From Cryptomeria japonica (Eukaryota; Streptophyta; Pinopsida; Cupressales; Cupressaceae), in the NCBI RefSeq assembly GCF_030272615.1, contig NC_081414.1, forward strand, positions 664,280,938 through 664,344,937: a stretch of 64,000 nucleotides of DNA, given 5' to 3'. The notes under the pieces are model-generated. The model was given only the letters and a program-made list of their open reading frames with translations. It searched no databases and was not told where the DNA came from. Below are positions 55,645 to 64,000 of the stretch, piece after piece. The position numbers and the translations under genes are program-made. Position 1 is the stretch's first letter, and each line of letters begins with the position of its first letter.

Positions 55645-56814
55645 GTGTCACGGTACGTCATCATTGCTAACAACCTATTTAGGCAAGGTTTAGATAATAC
55701 TTTTCTTAGATGCCTAGAAACTGAGGAGTCCCAATGCACATTATTCGAGGTTCATGAAGGTTTTTGTGGATCCCATTCAAACGGTCTAACTTTAGCACGA
55801 AAACTACTAAGGGCTAGCTACTACTGGCTAGCCATGGAGAAATAAGCTATAAAATTTGCTAAAACCTGTGAAAAGTTTCAGCTATATGGGAACCTTATAC
55901 ACGCTCCAGCAAGGGATCTCATACCCTTTGTTACACATTTGCCCTTTCAATAGTGGGTGTTTGATCTAATTGGCCAAATATATCCTACATCATCTAATAG
56001 ACACAAGTTTATTATAACTGCCACCGAGTACTTCACTAAGTGGATAGAAGCAGTTCCGCTCATCAAAGCAACCAATAAACAAGTAGCTCTGTTCATCCTT
56101 AATTATATCATTTGCAGGTATGGTATACCTTCATCCATTATAATTGACAATGGAGGACATTTCAAGAACAAAGATCTAAATGAACTCTGTGAAAAATTCA
56201 AAATAAAACAACACTGGTCATCTGTGTACTACTCTCAAGGTAATGGACAAGTTGAAGCATCTAACAAGAATCTGTTGAATATCTTACATAGAACAGTAAA
56301 TAAATCTGGAAAGGATTGGCATCTACCACTCAATCCTACCTCGTGGGCTTATAAAACAAGTATTAGAACACCTACTAGGGCTACACCTTTTTATTTGGTG
56401 TATGGGTCCGAAGAAGTATTACCTATTGAAGTGGAAATACCATCTCTAAGAGTTTCTTTGCAATGTCTTGTTACTGATGAAGACTACAGAATAGCTAGAT
56501 TGCAAGAACTCGAATTGTTGGATGAACATCGGCAAGTGGCGTTTGATCATCTAAGAGCATATCAAAAGAGAATGTCTAGAGATTATAACAAAAAGGTTCG
56601 ACAACGAGAATTTTAGGTTGGTGACCTTGTTCTGAGAGAAAATCTTAAGAATCAACAATTTCGAGAAAACAAAGAGAAGTTTGAACCCAACTGGCTGGGT
56701 CCCTACATCGTTACTGTGACCTTGGGGTATGATGCCTATCAACTCTCAACATCAAAAGGAAAGTAGCTCCATGAACCAATCAACACCATCTACCTGAAGA
56801 AATTCTTCACCTAA
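55645..56814 (+). pseudogene. Tat integrase
   Basis: In a frame shifted by two bases from RT. The zinc-binding part has HEGFCGSHSNG but only one Cys of the CX2C pair (CEKFQ), so it has lost a ligand. The catalytic core keeps D in FDLIGQ, D in IIIDNGGHF and E in GQVEASNK, the DDE triad. The C-terminal part FEPNWLGPYIV and YLKKFFT ends at TAA 56812-56814. In-frame stops lie at about 55843, 55951, 56614 and 56764. It would insert the DNA copy into chromosomes. Confidence 0.9.
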
Positions 56815-58392
56815 AAATTCCTTGCTCTAGCAACCTATACAACTAAAAAGTCATGAAGAAATTAAAAAAAATAAAAATAATAATAATAATAAGAAAAAGA
56901 GAGAAAATGCCTTGGTGAAAACCTAGTAAACAGGCACCTTGGTAAAAAAAAAAAGAATATTTGCCAAACAAGTGAGAACCTGGCAAACAGGTGCCTCTTG
57001 TACTCAAGCGCTCCATCTATCAATGCAATGTTGGCATTCCCACTTTCATGCATCTTTGATTTCATTTGTACATAACTTTTAGTCACTTTTGTGACATCCT
57101 GGTTCATTAGAACCCTCATGGCTTGAAACTGATCAATGTCCTAGTCTTAGGTTAATTGACAGAGCACATTACATATCCTAAGTAGTATCAACCAAGTCAT
57201 CTTTCAGTCAGTGATACTCGGTCATCCACTTCGAGTCAGTCGTCTGTCTCCTGACTACTGAAGAGTTTTATCACTGAGTACACAAGCAAAACAAACAAAA
57301 CTGAAAACAATCACTAAATAGTTTGAGCTATGCATGGAAATTTTCTTTATGTGCTATCTTTTATATTGATTTTCGATTATTATCCCTCTAAGTAACTCAC
57401 GGAATTCTATCTTGACTAAGAGGAGCAAGGATTGGGGGCATAACATTTTCTTTGTTTTCTGCTTGTAGGAATGATTCCAATGATCTGGAAACATCTAATA
57501 AGTTGGGTGTTTGTGATAAGTGCCTTCACATCAAGGTGAAATCTCCACACATACCTCGACTCCACTTATTTGAATGCTACAGGGAGGTTCCCATCATTTC
57601 TTTGTCTATTTTGAGGGAATTTCTTTATCATGCAATCCAGGTCCCTACGAAATCTGTCCAAGGATATGAATGAAAAAGGGTCATTGTGGACAAGATAATT
57701 AATATTGCACATGAAAAGCAAGGAACTCTAATCTACCTGCTATGTTTGTTGACGCTCAATGATGAAAATTAAGCATTCCAAATCTAGTGACTAGGTTTAG
57801 GTTGCATTTCATTTTGCATCTCATTTTGCATTTCATTCTGCATTTTGTGAATTTAGAGTGATTTTGGTATGGTAACAATGATCTCTTTATCTTCTGAATG
57901 GGAGTTGGAAGCATCATCATTTCTTAGCTAAGTGGTCTCTTCTTCATCATTTCTCCGATCGATTACTTGTGTATTGAGATGTTTAGCTGCATACACAAGC
58001 ATTTTATATAGATTCATATATTAATTATCACTCATTTACATTTATCTTATTGCATTGAAAAATAAAAAAAATTGCACTACTTGTTGCTCATTCTCATCAT
58101 TCATTTGCATGACAAATAAACAAAAAAATAAATTTCCATATTCATTTGCATTACATCCATACTGAAAAGATATGCATACATATATAATAAAGCATATAGA
58201 AAAGAATCTCATAAATTGATTGACACAAGTACAATGAAGTCAAATCAAGATCTCGTATATATAATCATCAATATCTCGAGGTACAAAATAATGTCAATTG
58301 ACATATACAAACTCCCATCGGAGAAAGAATCGTAAGGGCTACAAAAAAAATGGGTGTCTCTACAAAAAAATCTAAGAGCTACACAAAAATAT
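56815..58392 (+). other. Tat post-integrase spacer
   Basis: It starts with an AAT/AAG microsatellite (56868-56900) and two diverged copies of a CCTRGYAAACAGGYRCCT unit. The plus-strand ORF at 57452-57673 has no recognisable domain; it may be element-specific or chance. The rest is AT-rich and non-coding. Confidence 0.4.
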
Positions 58393-60156
58393 CTAGCTCT
58401 CTTCCTCTCCCTCATCACCAGGTGGTGGAGGAGGTGGAGCCTGCTAACCTAGATTCTTCCTAGGTGCCCGAACTCCCTTCGATCGAACCATATACTAAGA
58501 ATAAGGTACAACCTGCTGCACTACTAGAACTACTATGCTATAAGCCACAACATAATAGGTTGCCCGACTCATCTTATGAAGAACCTCCTACTGAAGAGCG
58601 TCTCGTTCTACCCTCATTGTTGCGACCTAATGATCACATTCTGCCTTGAGCTCCACTAGCTGATGATCATGGTTAGCTCTTACCTCAGCTAACTACAATC
58701 TCTCTCTGCTCTAAGGTCCGCCAGCTATCGATCTTGCTTCACCAGCTGTGTTTGTGCCACTGCCAACTGTGATTGCAAACTTGCTAGGCATGCTCTCCAA
58801 TCATCCCAAGGCTTCAAACTCCTGCAAGGTCTCCATATGACAACTATAAGATCGTCTAGCTACCGTCTCCAATAATCTATCTTGCCCAGATGGGGCTACG
58901 TAATGTATCCACAATATCTATAAACAATAGGCTGTTGTGGATCTTTGGCCTCATTGACAATCGGTCAGCATACTGGGAGATGCTACCAGGCCCATACTTG
59001 TAAAATCAACACCCCGACAACCATACTCTTCCCCTCCTGGTAGATGATCTCATGCATCTCATGATACATGTGTGCCTGTATACATGAACCCCATCCTAAT
59101 CTCTGGGGGTACTCAACAAGTCTCTCCAACATCCTGCCCCATCCACATAAAAACCCATGATGTCCCCTGTCTGGCATAAGAAAACAACTGATGAAATCTT
59201 CCAAGATGCAAGCCAGTGGAAAGTCCTCACTATATCTGGTCATCATGTCATCCCAACTAATAGACTCTTTCAGAATGTTTGCATCATGAAATACCTACCT
59301 CAGGGCTAGAAGGCCAGGATGCTATGTTGAATTATAATCTACCTTATCCCCAACAAAAGGGATACAAAGAATCTTGTATACATCCTCGAGAGTGATGCTC
59401 ATCTCCCCAACTGGTAAATGAAACGTATTATGCTCTGAATGAAACCTCTCAACTAATGTAGTGAGCATACCATGATTCACACGGATATCAGGCAGTGTGA
59501 GAAGATGAGTCAATCCACATGAAGCAATATGTGCCCGGTCTAAATCTAATAACAGATGAACTAATGTCATGGTCGTTGGATATACACCTCTGAATAACAC
59601 ATGAGGTAATCGAACCTACAAAAATCAAACAACAACGCATCAGGAAACATTTCAAATAAGCCTCAAAGAGTAGTAAAACATAATGCAAATCCAACTACAT
59701 CAATTGCAAAATCAAAATTTCAAGTTTGCACCTTCAAAAATGCTTATTGTTTTTCAAATGACAAAACATCACAGAGGTAGCAACTCACATGAGTTAGGAA
59801 TTGGTCTAATACAGCAAAACAATCTGATATGACACAAGACTAGTCACATGATGACAAAATGGACTCTTTTGAAGATTCTTGTATGACAAAAGGGTGTATG
59901 CAAGAAGACAAAACTAGTGACTTTAAATGATAAAACAAACTTCATCATTTTGTCATATGAGACAGGATCTTGCCTCGCACGACAAAACGATAATGCCCGA
60001 CTTCAACATGCCAAAAAAATGAAAAATTCAAAAAATAATTCAATTTTAAAATGATTAAAAGGCATAAGATCGATCACTTACCAGTGGCTCATAGTTTTGC
60101 GGTTGATTATGTCATCTTTGGCACTCGAATTGATGCTCATGTTGGGGAACCACCAT
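58393..60156 (-). pseudogene. Antisense plant mobile domain (PMD) gene carried by the Tat element, two exons
   Basis: PMD proteins (the MAIN/MAIL type and transposon-borne relatives) act in plant gene and transposon silencing. Exon 1 is 60156-60082 (25 codons, starting MVVPQHEHQFEC), with donor CTG/GTAAGT. The intron is 60081-59616 with acceptor TTTTTGTAG. Exon 2 continues in phase: VRLPHVLFRGVYPTTMTLVH, then MLTTLVERFHSEHNTFHLPV, GEMSITLEDVYKILCIPF, and after two TAG stops CFLMPDRGHHGFLCGWGRM and YHEMHEIIYQEGKSMVVGV. A leucine/glutamate-rich helical tail and a PPPPPPGDEGEEES end lead to the stop at 58395-58393. Breaks: TGA at codon 15, two TAG near 59285-59324, and stops plus one frameshift in the tail. 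The full length would be about 430 residues. Confidence 0.75.
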
Positions 60157-60199
60157 TTTCTTCACATAAGGGTTTTTGAATTTTCAAACTTGGGAGGTT

Positions 60200-60260
60200 A
60201 AAATGAATTGAAAATGACACTTTGACCCCTTATATAGACAAAACCCTAATTTTTCAACTT
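60200..60260 (-). promoter_or_regulatory. Candidate TATA promoter of the antisense PMD gene
   Basis: On the minus strand CTATATAAGGGG lies at about 60227-60238, about 75 bp upstream of the ATG at 60156. This leaves room for a start site near 60200 and a 45-base leader. It faces leftward, opposite to the Tat LTR promoter. Confidence 0.55.
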
Positions 60261-60892
60261 GCTCTGATGGACATGAAAATTGTACCCTTAGCTAATTTTC
60301 CCATTCTGATTCCATTTTCGAGATTGAAATCAAAATCGAAGATCATTCTCCTAGTCAATTGCAATACAATTTGGACCACTTAGCACTTTTCATCAAAAGC
60401 TCATTCTTTCTTCAATTCGGGCTCATTTTGTAATGAATCAACTCTAAATCTCTACAAATCAATTTCATGCTCAATTTCTCATCAATCAATGCCAAATCTT
60501 CAAATATTCCTCTAAATCACTTTCGTGCTCAAATCATTATCATCACTAAAGCAATTGCCTATAATCGTGTACCCTTGCTATCTTTCAATTTTGCTCTCGA
60601 GGGGGCATACTCATGACCTCAAAGTCAAGAATTTATTTCAAAAATCTTTATTACAAGTCAAGCAACTAAGCTTCATCAAATCAATCTCTAGGAGCATATT
60701 AGTTTCATCGCTTCAAATCAAGCTGATATTGTCTTTGTCTGAATCAATCTCTTAATGTTAATCAGTTTCATCAATTTTCATCAAGCTGATTATTTGTTTA
60801 AACTCAATCAAGGGTTTAAGGAGTATCTTCAATCACACACTCAATCTAAGTAGGTGTTCAGTTTCATCACATTGAATCAAGCTGGACAATTT
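60261..60892 (+). other. Tat 3' untranslated tail up to the Copia insertion
   Basis: Non-coding, with recurring words such as ATCAAGCTG and TCAATCTC. CTCGAGGGGGCA at about 60597-60608 could be a polypurine tract, but no match to the 5' LTR start follows, so the 3' LTR is not in view. AATTT at 60888-60892 would be the Copia target duplication. Confidence 0.4.
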
Positions 60893-61928
60893 TGTTAGGT
60901 CCCGGAGACAACTGAGAGGGGGGGGGTGAATCAATTGTCAAATAAATTTAAACCAACTTAATGCTTGATACCGGTAAACTAGTTCAACATGTCGGTAGAT
61001 AGTTTTAACAGTTAATTGCTATACTAGTAAGTATTAGTGCATGAAACATAAACACAAAGTCATCCACAACACATAACACCAATATTTGTACGTGGAAACC
61101 CTGTAAGGGGAAAAACCACGGTGGGAAACCTTACCCACAATCAGATGATACTACTATAGATAGTAAGTGTACATAAATGGGGTTTGCACATGCAGAAAGG
61201 CCAACAACCTAGAGCTCACTGCTCAATCACAAAATGGGAGTCACACTGACTACAGTTGGATGGTTAAATCCAATAAGAATGTACTGCACAAAATAGCATC
61301 TTCATATGCTGGATTCAGTACTGGTGTAATGCTTATATGCTTCCACAAAAATGTAGCTTCACCTTCAAATGATGTCTTCATGTATAGCTCTGCTTAAACT
61401 CGTATATACCTTCACACAGTCCTTTTCCGCATCCCACATTTGATCTTACAAATAAGATCTTACATTTATACCATAACCTAAGACCAATTTTAGTAGGTCG
61501 ACTCTACAAGATATTACAATAAAAACATTTTACAAATAATATAATACCAATGCAATAACCGATTGAACATGTTGGCTTAATGCATTTACAACAATAATTA
61601 ATCATCTCCATAGCGTGCCATGTTGATCTAGAAAAGGTAAACTTGCCGGTGTAACCCTAGACCTATTTGTCTGTAACAACAAATATGCAACTATGAATAT
61701 ACCAATGATTAAAACTCTAGGACAAGATGTCCAAATGATGTCTTCGACATAACCATGTGTCTTTCATGCCATTCCAAGTGCCGGTGATCATTATATCTTG
61801 TCGGTGTGCCATATACCAATAACTGTGCAATAATTACTTGCTTGTCGGTGAATGCTGCTGGATCTCCAAAGTGCTGGTGTTTTAGTAGGTGTTGACATCA
61901 ATGACAAAACTATACCAAAATACCAACA
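60893..61928 (-). repeat. 3' LTR of a minus-strand Copia element, 1036 bp
   Basis: On the minus strand it starts TGTTGGTATTTTGGTATAG at 61928 and ends at 60893 in GTCTCCGGGACCTAACA. Inside are TTTTGTCATTGATG, the block TGGTTTTTCCCC next to GGGTTTCCACG, and GATTCACCCCCCC near the end. All three are shared with the LTR at 16940-17799. The orientation is set by pol to its right. Confidence 0.8.
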
Positions 61929-62315
61929 ATCTCCCCCTTTGGCATTGATGGCAACACAAGATGGAAAAACCATCAAAGTGCCAAAACATAAATGCCAAAT
62001 ATCAAAAACCAACAATCTCCAAAAAGATCATAACCAGAAATCAGAAAGTAATAATCTCTCCTAAACAACAATCTCTCCCCCTGGGAGCAACATGTGTTTT
62101 CCATACCAATCTCTCCAAAAGATAATGTGTTTTTCCATAGATATCTATCCCCCTTTGACATCAAATACCAAAGTTTCAATAAAACCAAGTTCATATACAA
62201 AATACCAACCAATTTAATATATCGACTACTCCCCCTGAGAAGTGGCTTCCTCATCAAAGACCGTAATAAAAGATTTCTCTATTAATTCTATCGGTTGATG
62301 ATAATCATCAACTGT
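61929..62315 (-). promoter_or_regulatory. Copia 3' untranslated region with polypurine tract and repeated G-tracts
   Basis: On the minus strand AAAGGGGGAGAT (61940-61929) abuts the LTR. Related tracts occur at about 62083-62074, 62157-62147 and 62238-62228. Bases 61923-61957 match 22688-22722 of the non-autonomous element at all 35 positions. Confidence 0.8.
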
Positions 62316-64000
62316 CTAAGTCTCTACTGGTGGTGGTATGATTCCAAGATGATCTCTGAAATATTCAAAAGTCTCCTTAGGCAAAGGTCTAGTGAAAATA
62401 TCTGCAATTTGCTCTTTAGTATTCACATAAACCAGTTTTATCTCCTTAGCTTCAACTTTTTCCCTTAGAAAATTTAGTTTGATAGAAACATGTTTAGTTT
62501 TAGAATGTAATACTAGATTCGTAGATATATCAATTGCTGCAGTGTTATCACAATAGATAGTAATAGGTTCCTTGCATTTTAGCTTTATATCTTTTAACAT
62601 TTGCTTAAGCCATAGTACCCGTGTATAGTTAGTTGCTGCTGCAACATATTCTGATTTTGCTGTTGATAAAGATGTACAACTTTGTTTCTTACTTAACCAA
62701 GAAACTAGTTTATTTCCAAGAAAGAATGCTCTGCTAGTGGTTCTTTTCCTATCATCCACATCTCCTGCCCAATTTACATCTGTGTATGCACATAATTCAA
62801 AGTTTTCATCTCTAGGATACCATAATCCAAGATTTATAGTGCCTTGTAAGTACCGGAAAATCCTTTTTACTGTTGATTCATGATTTTCTCTAGGATTACT
62901 TTGAAATCTTGAAACAATACATACTGCATTCATAATATCAGGTCTGGTTTGTGTCAAATACAGTAAACCTCCTATCATAGATTTGTATCTAGTTGGATTA
63001 ACAGGTGTAGATTCATCCCTTTGTGATAATTTGTCATTTGTTGTCATAGGTGTGCTTACCAGTTTAGAGTTCTCCATCCCAAATTTCTTTAGTAACTCTT
63101 TTAAGTATTTGGACTGACTCAAGAATATACCTTTATCAGTCTGTGAAATCTACAATCCTAAAAAGAATTTTATTTCTCCAATCATAGACATTTCAAATTC
63201 TTGCTGCATTTTAATAGAAAATTCCTTACATAATCCATCTTCTCCTCCAAAGATTATATCATCAATAAATACTTCTATAATCAAGATGTCATCATTAGTT
63301 ACTTTATAATATAAATTGATGTCTGCATTTCCTTTAGTAAAACCAATCTTTAAAAGATACTTATCCAATCTTGCATACCAAGCTCTTAGGGCTTGTTTTA
63401 GTTCATACAGAGCTTTTCTTAACCTGCATACCATATCATTGTCATCTCTCAAAGAAAATCCATCAGGTTGTTCAATGTATACTTCCTCTTCAAGATCTCC
63501 ATTCAAAAATGCACATTTAATATCCATTTGATAAACTTTGTAGTTCTTGTGTGCTGCAAAAGCCAAAAATAATCTAACTGCCTCAATTCTAGCTACCATT
63601 TCAATGTAATCAACTCCTTCTTTCTGAGAATATCCCTTACACACTAGTCTTTCTTTATTTTTGACAACCTTACCATCTTCATTAAGTTTGTTCCTAAATA
63701 CCCATTTGGTTCCAATTACATTTTTATCTTTAGGCCGGGGAACTAATGTCCAAGTGTTGTTTTTCTCAATTTGTTCTAATTCTTCTTCCATAGCTTTAAT
63801 CCAAAATTTATCTTCACATGCCTCATTAACAGATGATGGTTCAATTTGAGAAATAAGACATACCTCTTCATTTTCCAATCTTCCTCTTGTCATAACTCCT
63901 TTAAACTTGTTTCCAATTATCTAATCTTTAGAATGATTCAGTCTTACATACCGGGGTGTCTTAGTTTGCTGTTGTTCCTCAATTACTATGGAATCCTCAG
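62316..64000 (-). pseudogene. Copia pol, C-terminal part: reverse transcriptase and RNase H, runs off the window
   Basis: One minus-strand frame. RT (63150-63893) has [57 protein letters not shown] (first Asp), a [14 protein letters not shown] block and FIDDIIFGG, the YVDD box changed to FIDD. After one TAG (about 63141) comes GIFLSQSKYLKELLKKFGM, then RNase H (62316-63122) with YTDVNWAGD, SEYVAAA, IYCDNTAAID and TKEQIADIFTRPLPK. A second stop lies near 63930 and the frame continues past 64000. Only a few stops are present, so this copy is younger than the Tat element it entered. Integrase and gag lie outside the window. Confidence 0.9.

Larger units (their letters stand above)
43866..60892 (+). 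mobile_element. Tat-lineage Ty3/Gypsy retrotransposon, over 17 kb, decayed, 3' LTR not in view
   Basis: Order: 5' LTR (43866-44901), primer site, about 4-kb leader with an inserted LTR-like element (45100-46999), gag (48952-50930), protease and G-patch (50927-52140), RT, RNase H and a second RNase H (52925-55447), integrase (55645-56814), then a 4-kb tail with an antisense mobile-domain gene (58393-60156). The second RNase H between RNase H and integrase is diagnostic of the Tat lineage. Its 3' part is interrupted at 60893 by a minus-strand Copia element. All ORFs have stops and frameshifts. Confidence 0.8.

Noticed and set aside
57452-57673. 73-residue ORF with CDKC in the Tat spacer
   Set aside because: One CxxC pair without other zinc ligands or a known domain. 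It could be chance.

Overview
The window is eukaryotic plant nuclear DNA, most likely from a large gymnosperm (conifer-type) genome. The organism is an inference. It rests on one widely spaced intron-containing gene set in nested, decayed LTR retrotransposons and a LINE, on AT-rich non-coding DNA, and on plant-type element families (Tat-lineage Ty3 with a second RNase H, Copia, plant L1). Nothing prokaryotic or organellar was seen.

Layout. 1-7.0 kb holds old repeat debris: LTR ends, a LINE RNase H scrap, a capsid-like scrap and a 21-bp minisatellite. 7.0-23.5 kb is a decayed minus-strand Copia element (protease at 7.1 kb, gag at 14.3-16.2 kb, 5' LTR at 16.2-16.9 kb continuing at 23.5 kb). It has been split by three later insertions: a 6.4-kb 5'-truncated LINE (7221-13630, perfect 20-bp target duplication), a 553-bp solo LTR (13774-14326, duplication CAAAT) and a 6.56-kb non-autonomous LTR element (16940-23495, duplication CATGT). 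24.9-26.1 kb is a degenerate tandem array derived from the 3' half of 5S rRNA. 27.7-35.3 kb is the only intact host gene: a minus-strand kinesin-14 of 11 exons whose splice phases all agree, giving 1,191 residues with a central motor and a repeat-filled tail. 35.3-43.9 kb is debris: a tRNA-derived SINE candidate, a decayed capsid-like ORF, a Ty3 RNase H scrap, and an LTR plus gag of another Copia-like element. 43.9-60.9 kb is a very long Tat-lineage Ty3 element (5' LTR, primer site, long leader, gag, protease with a G-patch, RT, RNase H, second RNase H, integrase). Between its integrase and its unseen 3' end it carries, in antisense, a spliced plant-mobile-domain gene with its own TATA box. 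60.9-64 kb is the LTR and pol 3' end of a minus-strand Copia element that runs off the window.

How the parts relate. The non-autonomous element at 16.9-23.5 kb has a coiled-coil, four-zinc-knuckle Gag-like ORF and a second long capsid-like ORF, but no protease, integrase or reverse transcriptase. It shares a 35-of-35 base match across the polypurine tract and LTR start with the Copia element at 60.9-64 kb, plus LTR motifs, so that family is its likely source of enzymes. The most interesting items are this parasite-host pair with its internal promoter and second ORF, the antisense mobile-domain gene of the Tat element, the 5S-derived array, and the 290-codon tandem repeat downstream of the LINE RNase H.
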